From positions 1 to 27,582 of the forward strand of contig JAWVZO010000011.1 in NCBI GenBank assembly GCA_033722135.1: 27,582 bases of DNA. The letters run 5' to 3'. This DNA comes from QNFN01 sp033722135 (GTDB lineage: Bacteria > Pseudomonadota > Gammaproteobacteria > QNFN01). How positions within the stretch are numbered: position 1 is the stretch's first letter; each line of letters begins with the position of its first letter. Both the position numbers and the translations under genes were made by a program. The notes below the pieces were generated by a model, which searched no databases, had not been told where the DNA came from, and saw nothing but the letters and a program-made list of their open reading frames with translations. Below are positions 7,391 to 15,101 of this stretch, one piece after another.

Positions 7391-8338
7391 GTGACCGTCC
7401 GCCTCGGCGTGGTGATGGACCCGATCGGGTCGATCAAGACCTACAAGGACAGCACGTTCGCGATGCTGCTCGCCGCGCAGGCACGCGGCTGGGAGCTCCG
7501 CTACATGGAGCTCGCCGACCTCTACCTCGACAACGGCACGACCCGGGCCCGCCACCGCGGGCTCGAGGTGACCGACCGCGACCGGGACTGGTTCGCGTTC
7601 ACCGACGAACGGGACGGTCCGCTGGCCGATCTCGACGTCGTCCTGATGCGCAAGGATCCGCCCTTCGACACCGAGTACATCTACGCCACCTACCTCCTCG
7701 AGCGCGCCGAACAGGACGGCGCGCTGGTGGTCAACCGCCCGCAGGCCCTGCGCGACACCAACGAGAAGCTGGCCATCGCCCGCTTCCCGCAGTGCGCCCC
7801 GCCGACGCTGGTCACCCGCGAGGCCGCGCGCCTGCGCGCCTTCGCCGCCGAGCACGGCGACGTGATCCTCAAGCCGCTGCACGGCATGGGCGGCGCCTCG
7901 GTGTTCCGCCTGCAGCCCGGCGATCCGAACCTCAGCGTGGTGATCGAGACGCTGACCGGGCACGGCACGATGTTCGCGATGGCCCAGCGCTACCTTCCCG
8001 AGATCGCCGACGGCGACAAACGCATCCTGCTGATCGACGGCGAGCCGGTCCCGTACGCCCTGGCGCGGATTCCTGCGCCGGGCGAGACGCGGGGCAACCT
8101 GGCCGCCGGCGCGACCGGCCGCGGCGTGCCCCTGGAGGCGCGCGACCGCGCGATCTGCGCCGAGGTCGGGCCGTGGCTGCGTGACCACGGCATGCTGTTC
8201 GTCGGCCTCGACGTGATCGGCGACCACCTCACCGAGATCAACGTCACCAGCCCGACCTGCATCCGCGAGCTCGACGCCGCGTACGGGCTCGACATCGCCG
8301 GACAGCTGCTCGACTGCATCGAGCGCCGCCTGGCATGA
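7391..8338 (+). CDS. gshB: Glutathione synthetase
   Basis: ATP-grasp ligase that joins glycine to gamma-glutamylcysteine. The 315 residues show the GshB N-terminal domain (VVMDPIGSIKTYKDSTFAML, 7-26), the conserved MRKDPPFDTEYIYATYLL (86-103), the ATP-grasp lysine and loop ILKPLHGMGGASVF (159-172), and the C-terminal metal/substrate element INVTSPTCIREL. Length equals E. coli GshB. The start is GTG at 7391 behind a GAGGGG ribosome site. Its stop overlaps the ATG of the next gene by four bases. In P. aeruginosa gshB also sits between the pilG operon and tonB3. Confidence 0.96.
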   Translation: MTVRLGVVMDPIGSIKTYKDSTFAMLLAAQARGWELRYMELADLYLDNGTTRARHRGLEVTDRDRDWFAFTDERDGPLADLDVVLMRKDPPFDTEYIYATYLLERAEQDGALVVNRPQALRDTNEKLAIARFPQCAPPTLVTREAARLRAFAAEHGDVILKPLHGMGGASVFRLQPGDPNLSVVIETLTGHGTMFAMAQRYLPEIADGDKRILLIDGEPVPYALARIPAPGETRGNLAAGATGRGVPLEARDRAICAEVGPWLRDHGMLFVGLDVIGDHLTEINVTSPTCIRELDAAYGLDIAGQLLDCIERRLA

Positions 8339-9387
8339 GGCCCGGGAGAACGGCGGGCGCGGCGATCCTCGCGGTCGTGCTGGCCCTGATCCTCGGCGCT
8401 TGCGAGGTGCCCGCGCAGCTGCGCGAGTCGCGGATCCAGGTCTTCGGCACCTGGGTCGATCTGGCGCTGTGGGACGTCGACGACGCCACCGCCGCGCGCG
8501 CGACCCGCGTGATCCAGGGCGATCTCGGCGACCTGCACACCCGCTGGCACGCCTGGCAGCCGGGTGAGCTGTCGCGCATCAACACGGCCCTCGCGGCCGG
8601 CAAGTCCATCGAGGTCGACCCGACCATGCAGCCGGTGCTGGAGCGCGCCCGCGACCTCTCGCTGCGCAGCGGCGGCCTGTTCAACCCGGCGATCGGTCGC
8701 CTTGTCGACCTCTGGGGCTTCCACGCCGACGCCCCGGCCCGGCGCGCACCGCCCCCGGCCGGGGCGATCGCGGAACTGGTCGCGGCGGCGCCGAGCATGG
8801 CCGACCTGCGCTTCGACGGCGCGCGCCTGCGGAGCGTGAACCCGGCCGTGCAGCTCGACCTCGGCGCATTCGCCAAGGGGTACGGCGTCGACATCGCCAT
8901 CGGCCGCCTGGCGGACCTCGGCATCCGCAACGCCATGGTCAACGCCGGCGGCGACCTGCGCGTCCTGGGCCGACACGGCGAGCGCCCCTGGCGCGTCGGC
9001 ATCCGCGCGCCCGGGGGCGGCCTGCTCGCCGCCATCGAGGTGGCCGACGGCGAGAGCGTGTTCACCTCGGGCACCTACGAGCGGCAGTTCGAGCACGAGG
9101 ACGTCCGCTACCACCACATCATCGACCCGCGCACCGGCGCGCCCGCACGCGGGCTCAGCTCGGTCACGGTGATCGGCCGCGACGGCGCGGAGGCCGACGC
9201 CGCCGCGACCGCGCTGCTGGTCGCCGGGCACGACTGGCCTGCGACCGCCGCGGCACTGGGCGTCGCCGCCGTCCTCGTCGTGGACGAGCAGGGCCGCCTG
9301 CAGGCGACGCCCGAGATGGCCCGGCGCCTGCAGTTCCTCGACGATCCGCCGCCGCCCCTGGGGATCGTGCCGCAGCCGGCGATATAA
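8335..9387 (+). CDS. apbE: ApbE-like FAD:protein FMN transferase lipoprotein
   Basis: Periplasmic enzyme family that uses FAD to attach FMN covalently to Thr residues of target proteins such as Na+-NQR/Rnf subunits. The 350 residues begin with a lipoprotein signal peptide (hydrophobic 8-20) and lipobox LGAC (Cys23), so the mature protein should be anchored to a membrane. ApbE signatures follow: FNPAIGRLVDLWGF (116-129), QLDLGAFAKGYGVD (173-186), NAGGDLRV (203-210), SVFTSGTYER (241-250), HHIIDPRTG (260-268) and the Mg-binding AEADAAATALLVAG (285-298). ATG overlaps the gshB stop (ATGA). The gene is an addition relative to the P. aeruginosa order gshB-tonB3. No obvious target (nqr, rnf, nosR) is in the window. 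Confidence 0.93.
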   Translation: MRPGRTAGAAILAVVLALILGACEVPAQLRESRIQVFGTWVDLALWDVDDATAARATRVIQGDLGDLHTRWHAWQPGELSRINTALAAGKSIEVDPTMQPVLERARDLSLRSGGLFNPAIGRLVDLWGFHADAPARRAPPPAGAIAELVAAAPSMADLRFDGARLRSVNPAVQLDLGAFAKGYGVDIAIGRLADLGIRNAMVNAGGDLRVLGRHGERPWRVGIRAPGGGLLAAIEVADGESVFTSGTYERQFEHEDVRYHHIIDPRTGAPARGLSSVTVIGRDGAEADAAATALLVAGHDWPATAAALGVAAVLVVDEQGRLQATPEMARRLQFLDDPPPPLGIVPQPAI

Positions 9388-9388
9388 T
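9383..9388 (+). promoter_or_regulatory. Candidate -10 box upstream of tonB
   Basis: An exact TATAAT sits at the 3' end of apbE, 41 bases before the tonB start, which is rare in sequence of this GC content. No good -35 box is visible at 16-18 bp, and there is no extended -10 TG. It may drive tonB and downstream genes separately from gsh. Part of the match encodes the last codons of apbE, so chance cannot be excluded. Confidence 0.35.
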
Positions 9389-9429
9389 CGGGCCGTGATA
9401 TCCCGATCCCGAGAATCGCGGGCGCGCCG

Positions 9430-10314
9430 GTGAGTTCCGCCCTCCCCGCACCCCGGGTCACCCCCGGGGACCGGCTCGGCCTGACGCTGTTCCTCGCCGC
9501 GGCGGTGCACACGCTGCTGATCCTCGGCGTCGGCTTCGATTTCCGCCCGCGCGAGCCGGCCACCCCGCCGCCGCTGACCATGGACATCACGCTGGTCCAC
9601 CACCGCAGCGAGAAGGCGCCGGAGAAGCCGGACTACCTCGCCCAGGCGAGCCAGGAGGGCGGCGGCAACACCACCGAGCAGGTCCGTCCCGAGGGTCCGG
9701 TCTCCGTGCCCAACGTCGAGCCCACGCCCGGCGACGCACCGGCGACGCAGGCCGAGGCCGCCCCGCCACCGGCGCCGCCACCCCGTCCGCAGACTCTGGC
9801 CCGCATCCGCCCCGAGGCCGAGTCGCGGCGCCCTCCGCCCCCCACGCCCGTCGAGGAGCGCACCCGGCCGACCGCCGCCGAGCTGATCCAGCGCAGCCGC
9901 CAGATGGCCAGCCTCGCCTCGGAGATCAGCGACACCTTCCGGCTCCAGGCCGAGCGTCCACGCAAGAAGGTCGTCACCGCGCGGACCCAGGAGTACCTCT
10001 ACGCCGCCTACATGGACGCGTGGCAGCGCAAGGTCGAACGGATCGGCAACCTCAACTACCCGGACGAGGCGAAGCGCCGGCGCCTGGCCGGCAGTCTCAT
10101 CCTCCAGGTGGACCTGAACGCCGACGGCACGGTGCGCGACGTGGTTCTGCTGCGCTCGTCGGGCGAGAAGATCCTCGACGACGCGGCGATCCGGATCGTC
10201 CGCCTCGCGGCGCCCTACGCCCCGTTCACCGAGGCGATACGCGAGGAGACCGATATCCTGCAGATCATCCGTACCTGGCAGTTCCTGGCCGGCAACCGCC
10301 TCACCGCGGGCTGA
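9430..10314 (+). CDS. tonB: TonB-family energy transducer
   Basis: A 294-residue protein with the TonB layout: short cytoplasmic tail, one membrane anchor (about 17-35), and a Pro/Ala-rich periplasmic spacer (about 80-145, with runs of proline). The C-terminal TonB fold (about 190-290) has the signatures GSLILQVDLNADGTVRDVVL, the SSGEKILDDAAIRIVR helix and IIRTWQF. It should couple the proton-motive force, via ExbBD, to outer-membrane partners. P. aeruginosa TonB3, at the same place in the order, is needed for twitching motility, and the flanking pil genes make that role likely here. The GTG start at 9430 lacks a clear ribosome site. No exbBD genes are in the window. Confidence 0.92.
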   Translation: MSSALPAPRVTPGDRLGLTLFLAAAVHTLLILGVGFDFRPREPATPPPLTMDITLVHHRSEKAPEKPDYLAQASQEGGGNTTEQVRPEGPVSVPNVEPTPGDAPATQAEAAPPPAPPPRPQTLARIRPEAESRRPPPPTPVEERTRPTAAELIQRSRQMASLASEISDTFRLQAERPRKKVVTARTQEYLYAAYMDAWQRKVERIGNLNYPDEAKRRRLAGSLILQVDLNADGTVRDVVLLRSSGEKILDDAAIRIVRLAAPYAPFTEAIREETDILQIIRTWQFLAGNRLTAG

Positions 10315-10320
10315 AGTCGG

Positions 10321-10349
10321 TTGCGGGTCCGCCGGGATCGCTGGATACT
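10321..10349 (+). promoter_or_regulatory. Weak candidate promoter directly before yqgE
   Basis: TTGCGG (10321-10326) and GATACT (10344-10349) are 17 bp apart, matching 3 of 6 and 4 of 6 consensus bases. If used, transcription would start at or near the A of the yqgE ATG (10356) and give a leaderless message. No ribosome site is seen before that ATG, which agrees with the idea but does not prove it. Confidence 0.25.
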
Positions 10350-10355
10350 ACCCGC

Positions 10356-10919
10356 ATGAGCGGTCGCACCTTCCTCACCGACCAGTTCCTGGTCGCGATG
10401 CCCACTCTCGAAGACCCCAATTTCTCCCGTACGGTGACCTACATCTGCGAGCACAACGCCGAGGGGGCGATGGGCATCGTCATCAACCGGCCGCTCGAGC
10501 TCCATCTCGACGAGGTCCTGCGGCACATGGACATCGAGCTCGACGACCGCGCGGCCGGGTCGATCCGCATCGTCCTCGGCGGCCCGGTCCAGCAGGATCG
10601 CGGCTTCGTGATCCACCGGGGCGAGTCGAGATGGGAGTCGACGCACGCCATCAACGGGGAGGTCGGCGTGACCACCTCACGCGACATCCTCACGGCCATC
10701 GCGCGCGGCGAGGGGCCCGAGCAGAGCCTGATCGCCCTCGGCTACGCGGGCTGGGGCAGCGGCCAGCTGGAGCAGGAACTCGCCGACAACGCCTGGCTGA
10801 GCACCCCGGCCGACCTGCGGATCCTGTTCGAGCTGCCGTTCGCCGAGCGCTGGGAAGCGGCCGCCCATCTGGTCGGCGCCGACCTGCTCAACCTCTCCAC
10901 CGACGTCGGCCACGCATGA
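10356..10919 (+). CDS. yqgE: YqgE/AlgH family protein
   Basis: A 187-residue cytoplasmic protein of the UPF0301 (YqgE/AlgH) family; its biochemical role is not settled. Family blocks are clear: LTDQFLVAMPTLEDPNFSRTV, YICEHNAEGAMGIVINRPL, VLGGPVQQDRGFVIH, and LIALGYAGWGSGQLEQELADNAWL. The ATG at 10356 is selected because the protein then begins exactly where the family does; upstream in-frame codons overlap tonB. There is no clear ribosome site. Its stop overlaps the ruvX start (ATGA). The pairing yqgE-ruvX is widely conserved in Gammaproteobacteria. Confidence 0.95.
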   Translation: MSGRTFLTDQFLVAMPTLEDPNFSRTVTYICEHNAEGAMGIVINRPLELHLDEVLRHMDIELDDRAAGSIRIVLGGPVQQDRGFVIHRGESRWESTHAINGEVGVTTSRDILTAIARGEGPEQSLIALGYAGWGSGQLEQELADNAWLSTPADLRILFELPFAERWEAAAHLVGADLLNLSTDVGHA

Positions 10920-11395
10920 ACCCGCCCCGCGGCAACGCCCCGGCCCCCAGGCGCCTGGCGGCCGACCGCCCCGAGGGCCCGGTGCTCGGCTTCGATTACG
11001 GCACCGAGCGGATCGGCGTGGCCGTCGGCCAGACCCTGACCGGCACCGCGTCGCCGCTGACCACGCTCGACGCCCACGGCCGCGAACCCGACTGGGCGGC
11101 CATCGACCGCCTGATCGGGGAGTGGCGCCCGGTGGCCCTGGTGATCGGCATCCCGCGCAACATGGATGACAGCGACAGCGAGATGACCGCGCGTGCCAGC
11201 CGGTTCCTGCGCCAGCTCCGCGCCCGCCACCGCCTGCCGACCTACGGCGTCGATGAGCGCCTGACCACCTTCGACGCCGAGCAGCGGCTCAGCGAGGCGG
11301 GCCTGCCGCGCGACCGGGCGCGGGGCGAGATCGACCGCGTCGCCGCCCAGCTGATCCTCGAGACCTGGTTCGCCGGCGCGGAGCCCGCCACGTGA
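10916..11395 (+). CDS. ruvX: Putative pre-16S rRNA nuclease YqgF/RuvX
   Basis: RNase H-fold protein that trims the 5' end of 16S rRNA in E. coli, earlier annotated as a Holliday-junction resolvase. The 159 residues contain LGFDYGTERIGVAVG (24-38, catalytic Asp27), VIGIPRNMDDSDSEM (76-90), VDERLTT (112-118, Glu114) and EIDRVAAQLIL (138-148, Asp140), so the acidic active-site residues are intact. A proline/arginine-rich extension of about 20 residues precedes the first strand. The ATG overlaps yqgE by four bases, and the stop overlaps the GTG of pyrR by four. Confidence 0.95.
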   Translation: MNPPRGNAPAPRRLAADRPEGPVLGFDYGTERIGVAVGQTLTGTASPLTTLDAHGREPDWAAIDRLIGEWRPVALVIGIPRNMDDSDSEMTARASRFLRQLRARHRLPTYGVDERLTTFDAEQRLSEAGLPRDRARGEIDRVAAQLILETWFAGAEPAT

Positions 11396-11922
11396 GCGGG
11401 GCCCCGGAAGCCGAGGCGCTCCTCGAGCAGCTCGGGGACGGGCTCGCCGCGTGGCTTGAGTCGAGCGGGCGCCGCGACCCCCTGCTGGTCGGCATCCACA
11501 CCGGCGGCGCCTGGGTCGCCGAGCGCCTCCACGCCCGGTTCGGATTCGCCGAGCCGCTCGGCCGGCTCGACATCGCCTTCTACCGCGACGATTTCACCCG
11601 CGTCGGGATGCACCCCCAGGTCCGCCCGTCGCAGCTGCCGTTCGAGGTCGAGGATCGCCACCTGGTGCTGGTCGACGACGTGCTGCACACCGGGCGGACG
11701 ATCCGCGCGGCGCTGAACGAGCTGTTCGACTACGGCCGCCCGGCCTCGGTCGCGCTCGCCGTGCTGATCGACCGCGGAGGACGCGAACTGCCGATCGCCG
11801 CCGACGTGGTCGGCGCGCGCCTCGAGCTGCCGGCCACGCGGCACGTCAAGCTCGGCGGCCCCGACCCCCTCACCCTGGCCTACGTCGAACGCGGCAAGCG
11901 CCGCTCGGAATCGCCGAGGTGA
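11392..11922 (+). CDS. pyrR: PyrR, pyrimidine operon regulator / uracil phosphoribosyltransferase
   Basis: Type I phosphoribosyltransferase-fold protein of 176 residues. The PRPP-binding signature VLVDDVLHTGRTIRAA is at 92-107. VGIHTGGAWVAERL (33-46) and the flexible-loop region IAFYRDDFTRVG (61-72) fit PyrR. In Gram-positive bacteria PyrR is an RNA-binding attenuator; in Pseudomonas it lies before pyrB and affects pyrimidine gene expression. I saw no attenuator-like leader here, since pyrR is fused by overlaps to ruvX upstream (GTG start) and pyrB downstream. The molecular mode is therefore open. Confidence 0.93.
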   Translation: MSGAPEAEALLEQLGDGLAAWLESSGRRDPLLVGIHTGGAWVAERLHARFGFAEPLGRLDIAFYRDDFTRVGMHPQVRPSQLPFEVEDRHLVLVDDVLHTGRTIRAALNELFDYGRPASVALAVLIDRGGRELPIAADVVGARLELPATRHVKLGGPDPLTLAYVERGKRRSESPR

Positions 11923-12890
11923 GCGGTTCGCTGCAGGTCGACGCGGGCGGGCGGCTGCGCCACTTCCTCGACGTCGAGGGCCTCAAGCGCCAGCAGCTGT
12001 TCGAGATCATGGACACCGCCGAGTCGTTCGCCGGCGTGGGCGGCCGCTCGGTCAAGAAGGTCCCGCTGCTGCGCGGCAAGACCATCGTCAACCTCTTCTT
12101 CGAGGCCAGCACCCGGACCCGCACCACCTTCGAGCTCGCCGCCAAGCGGCTCTCGGCCGACGTGCTCAACCTTAACGTCAGCACCTCGGCGACCACCAAG
12201 GGGGAGTCGCTGCTCGACACCCTGCGCAACCTCGAGGCGATGCAGGCCGACATGTTCGTCGTCCGGCACTCCGGGAGTGGCGCGGCCCACTTCGTCGCCC
12301 GGCACGCCGCCCCGCACGTCGGCGTGATCAACGCCGGCGACGGCTGCCACGCCCACCCGACGCAGGCGATGCTCGACATGTTCACGATCCGCCGCATCAA
12401 GGGCGAGTTCACGCCGCTGACCGTGGCGATCGTCGGCGACATCCTGCATTCGCGCGTGGCCCGCTCGCAGATCCACGCCCTCACCACCCTCGGCGTGCGC
12501 GAGGTGCGGGTGATCGCCCCGAAGACCCTGCTCCCGCAGGGCGTAGAGCAGCTCGGGGTGCGGGTCTTCCACGACATCGTCGAGGGCGTGCGCGACGCCG
12601 ACGTGATCATCACGCTGCGCCTGCAGCGCGAGCGCATGGACGGCCGGCTGCTGCCGAGCAAGCACGAGTACTTCCAGCGTTACGGCCTGACCGAGGCCAA
12701 CCTGGCGACCGCGCGGCCCGACGCCATCGTCATGCACCCTGGACCGATCAACCGCGGCGTCGAGCTCGACTCCGGAACCGCCGACGGCCCGCGCTCGGTG
12801 ATCCTGCAGCAGGTGACCCACGGCATCGCGATCCGCATGGCGGTGATCTCGATGGTCATGGCCAGCCACACCACGGAGGCCGGCCGGTGA
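11919..12890 (+). CDS. pyrB: Aspartate carbamoyltransferase catalytic chain
   Basis: Second step of de novo pyrimidine synthesis: carbamoyl phosphate plus aspartate gives carbamoyl aspartate. The 323 residues include FEASTRTRTTFE (61-72, carbamoyl-phosphate loop), the 90s loop lysine in TTKGES (92-97), HPTQAMLDMFT (146-156), ITLRLQRERM (231-240) and HPGPINRGVE (273-282). The GTG start overlaps pyrR by four bases, and the end overlaps pyrC' by four. There is no pyrI regulatory gene. The layout pyrB-pyrC' is that of the Pseudomonas-type ATCase, in which the DHOase-like chain is part of a dodecamer. Confidence 0.97.
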   Translation: MSGSLQVDAGGRLRHFLDVEGLKRQQLFEIMDTAESFAGVGGRSVKKVPLLRGKTIVNLFFEASTRTRTTFELAAKRLSADVLNLNVSTSATTKGESLLDTLRNLEAMQADMFVVRHSGSGAAHFVARHAAPHVGVINAGDGCHAHPTQAMLDMFTIRRIKGEFTPLTVAIVGDILHSRVARSQIHALTTLGVREVRVIAPKTLLPQGVEQLGVRVFHDIVEGVRDADVIITLRLQRERMDGRLLPSKHEYFQRYGLTEANLATARPDAIVMHPGPINRGVELDSGTADGPRSVILQQVTHGIAIRMAVISMVMASHTTEAGR

Positions 12891-14176
12891 CCCGCTGGCA
12901 GATCGCCGGCGGACGGGTGATCGACCCGGCCGAGGGGCTGGACCGGGTCACCGACCTGTGGCTCGCCGACGGCCGCGTCGTGGCGCTGGGCGACAGGCCC
13001 GACGGCTTCACCGCCGACCGAGTGCTCGAGGTGCCGGGACAGGTCGTCTGCCCCGGCCTGGTCGACCTGAGCGCGAGCCTCCGCGAGCCCGGTCACGAGC
13101 ACAAGGCCTCGATCGCCAGCGAGGCGGCCGCCGCCGCGGCCTCGGGCATCACCACGCTCTGCTGCCCGCCGGACACCGACCCGGTCATCGACACCCCGGC
13201 GGTGGTCGACCTGGTCCGCCACCGCGCGGCGTCGGTCGGACGGGTGCGGGTCCTGCCGATCGGGGCGCTGACCCAGGAACTCGACGGCGAGCGACTCAGC
13301 GAGATGGCGGCACTGAAGGACGCCGGCTGCGTCGGCGTCACCAACCTGCGCCGCCCGGTCCGGGACACCCAGCTCCTGCGCCACGCCATGGCCTACGCGG
13401 CGACCTTCGACCTGACGGTCTTCCTCCATCCCGACGAGCCGTGGCTGCGCGGCGACGGCTGCATCCACGAGGGCGAGGTCAGCGCGCGGCTCGGCTTGAC
13501 CGGGATCCCGGTGGTGGCCGAGACCGTGGCCGTCGCCCGCGACCTCGCGCTGATCGCCCACACCGGGGTACGGGCCCACTTCTGCCGCCTGTCGACGGCG
13601 GCGGCGGTCGCCCAGGTCGCCGCGGCGCGCGCCGCCGGCCTGCCGGTGACCGCCGACGTCTGTGCCCACCAGCTGCACCTGACCGAGATGGACGTCAGCG
13701 ACTTCGACAGCCTCTGCCACGTCCAGCCTCCGCTGCGCACCCAGCGCGACCGGGACGCGCTGCGCTCCGCCGTCGTGGAGGGCACGCTCGATGCCGTCTG
13801 CTCGGATCACCAGCCGCACGAGGCCGAGGCCAAGCTCGCGCCGCTGCCCGAGACCGAGCCCGGAATCTCCGCGCTGGAGACGCTGCTGCCGCTGACCCTG
13901 CGCCTGGTCGAGGACGGCCTGCTCGACCTCCCCTCGGCGCTCGGGCTGCTCACGGCGAAGCCGGCCGGGGTCATCGGCCTGCCGGTCGGCACGCTGCGCC
14001 CCGGGTCTGTGGGGGACGTCTGCATCTTCGATCCCGACCGTCCCTGGCACCTCGACCCGACCCGCCTCCTGAGCCGCGGGCGCAACACGCCGTTCGCCGG
14101 CTGGGCCTTCGCGCCGCGCGTGACCCACACCCTGCTCGGCGGCGTGCTGGTCCACGTGCTCGAGCCGGCCCCGTGA
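12887..14176 (+). CDS. pyrC': Dihydroorotase-like PyrC' with degenerate metal site
   Basis: A 429-residue amidohydrolase-fold protein related to class I dihydroorotases. The normal metal-binding DLHVHLREPG is DLSASLREPG (60-69), so both His ligands are Ser (62, 64). The usual Asp region (FSDDG) reads VTNLR (151-155), and the third His motif (CHVST) reads CRLST (233-237). His181 and Asp307 (CSDHQPH) remain. Catalysis is therefore unlikely. In P. aeruginosa the inactive pyrC' product is required to assemble active ATCase with PyrB, and that role is inferred here. A true dihydroorotase should be encoded elsewhere. GTG start, with four-base overlaps on both sides. Confidence 0.93.
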   Translation: MTRWQIAGGRVIDPAEGLDRVTDLWLADGRVVALGDRPDGFTADRVLEVPGQVVCPGLVDLSASLREPGHEHKASIASEAAAAAASGITTLCCPPDTDPVIDTPAVVDLVRHRAASVGRVRVLPIGALTQELDGERLSEMAALKDAGCVGVTNLRRPVRDTQLLRHAMAYAATFDLTVFLHPDEPWLRGDGCIHEGEVSARLGLTGIPVVAETVAVARDLALIAHTGVRAHFCRLSTAAAVAQVAAARAAGLPVTADVCAHQLHLTEMDVSDFDSLCHVQPPLRTQRDRDALRSAVVEGTLDAVCSDHQPHEAEAKLAPLPETEPGISALETLLPLTLRLVEDGLLDLPSALGLLTAKPAGVIGLPVGTLRPGSVGDVCIFDPDRPWHLDPTRLLSRGRNTPFAGWAFAPRVTHTLLGGVLVHVLEPAP

Positions 14177-15075
14177 GCGCCTCGGCCGAGCGCCCCCATC
14201 GCGGGACGATCTTCGTCGAACAGGCCGAGATCCTCGTCCACGAGGCCCATCCGGGCGACCAGTTCGTGCTGCGCGTGAACGCCCCGCGCGCCGCGCGCGC
14301 CGCGCGTCCCGGCAGCTTCGCCCACGTACGTTGCGACGACGCCCTGCCGATGCGCCGGCCATTGTCGCTGATGCGCGCCGACCCGGAGGCCGGCTGGCTC
14401 GAATTGCTCTACAAGGTGGTCGGCGAGGGCACCCGGAGTCTGTCGCGCCGGCGTCCCGGCGAGACCCTCGACCTGATGGCGCCGATCGGCAACCCGTTCC
14501 GGCCCGACCCGGCGCGGCCGCGCGCGCTGCTCCTCGGCGGCGGCGTCGGCCTGCCGCCGATGATCTTCCTGGCCGACGACCTGCGTCGCCGGGAGGGTTT
14601 CTCGCCGGTCGCCTTCCTCGGCTCCGAGGTGCCGTTCCCGTTCCCGACCCGCCCCTCGCAGATCCTCCTGCCGCAGCTGCCCGAGGGCGTGATCGCCTGC
14701 ATGCCGCTGCTCGACGACTGGGGGATTCCCAGCCGCCTGGCGAGCCTGCAGGGCTTTCCCGGCTGCCACCAGGGTTACGTCACCGACCTCGCGCGGCACT
14801 GGCTCGACGCCCTGGACGACGCGACGCGCGACGATGTGGAACTCTTCGCCTGCGGCCCCGAGCCGATGCTCGCCGCCGCGGCCGCGCTGGCGCGCGACTA
14901 CGGCCTTCCGGGGCAGCTCTCGCTGGAGGAGTACATGGCGTGCGCGGTCGGCGGGTGCGCCGGCTGCACGGTCGAGATCGTCACCCCGGACGGGCCGGCG
15001 ATGAAGCGGGTCTGCGTCGACGGGCCGGTCTTCGCGGCCGACCGGGTGGCCGCCTTCCGCGCGGACGGGGGTTAG
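14173..15075 (+). CDS. PyrK-like dihydroorotate dehydrogenase electron-transfer subunit
   Basis: A 300-residue ferredoxin-reductase-like flavoprotein with a C-terminal 2Fe-2S site. Visible are the flavin-binding RRPLSL (61-66), YKVVGEGTRSLSR (80-92), glycine-rich LGGGVGLPPM (121-130), ACGPEPML (226-233) and the cysteine cluster C257-x4-C262-x2-C265-x15-C281, the spacing pattern of PyrK. PyrK normally works with a class 1B PyrD to pass electrons to NAD+. No pyrD is in the window, and most Gammaproteobacteria use quinone-linked class 2 PyrD. The protein may therefore serve another oxidoreductase. GTG start overlaps pyrC' by four bases. It is the last gene of the rightward run and converges on pilU. 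Confidence 0.85.
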   Translation: MSASAERPHRGTIFVEQAEILVHEAHPGDQFVLRVNAPRAARAARPGSFAHVRCDDALPMRRPLSLMRADPEAGWLELLYKVVGEGTRSLSRRRPGETLDLMAPIGNPFRPDPARPRALLLGGGVGLPPMIFLADDLRRREGFSPVAFLGSEVPFPFPTRPSQILLPQLPEGVIACMPLLDDWGIPSRLASLQGFPGCHQGYVTDLARHWLDALDDATRDDVELFACGPEPMLAAAAALARDYGLPGQLSLEEYMACAVGGCAGCTVEIVTPDGPAMKRVCVDGPVFAADRVAAFRADGG

Positions 15076-15077
15076 GC

Positions 15078-15101
15078 GCGCGGAACGCTAGCTAGCCGCG
15101 C
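15078..15101. terminator. Possible short hairpin between convergent pyrK-like and pilU
   Basis: GCGCGG (15078-15083) can pair with CCGCGC (15096-15101) around a 12-base loop that includes GCTAGCTAG. The genes converge here with only 16 bases between stops. No U-tract follows on either strand, so this is at best a weak or factor-dependent site. Confidence 0.2.

Noticed and set aside
6050..8227. A 725-residue minus-strand open frame
   Set aside because: Antisense to gshA and gshB, both well supported. No recognisable domain or ribosome site.
7990..9603. A 537-residue minus-strand open frame
   Set aside because: Antisense to gshB, apbE and tonB; low-complexity shadow translation.
12680..14362. 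A 560-residue minus-strand open frame
   Set aside because: Antisense to pyrB, pyrC' and the pyrK-like gene; shadow composition.
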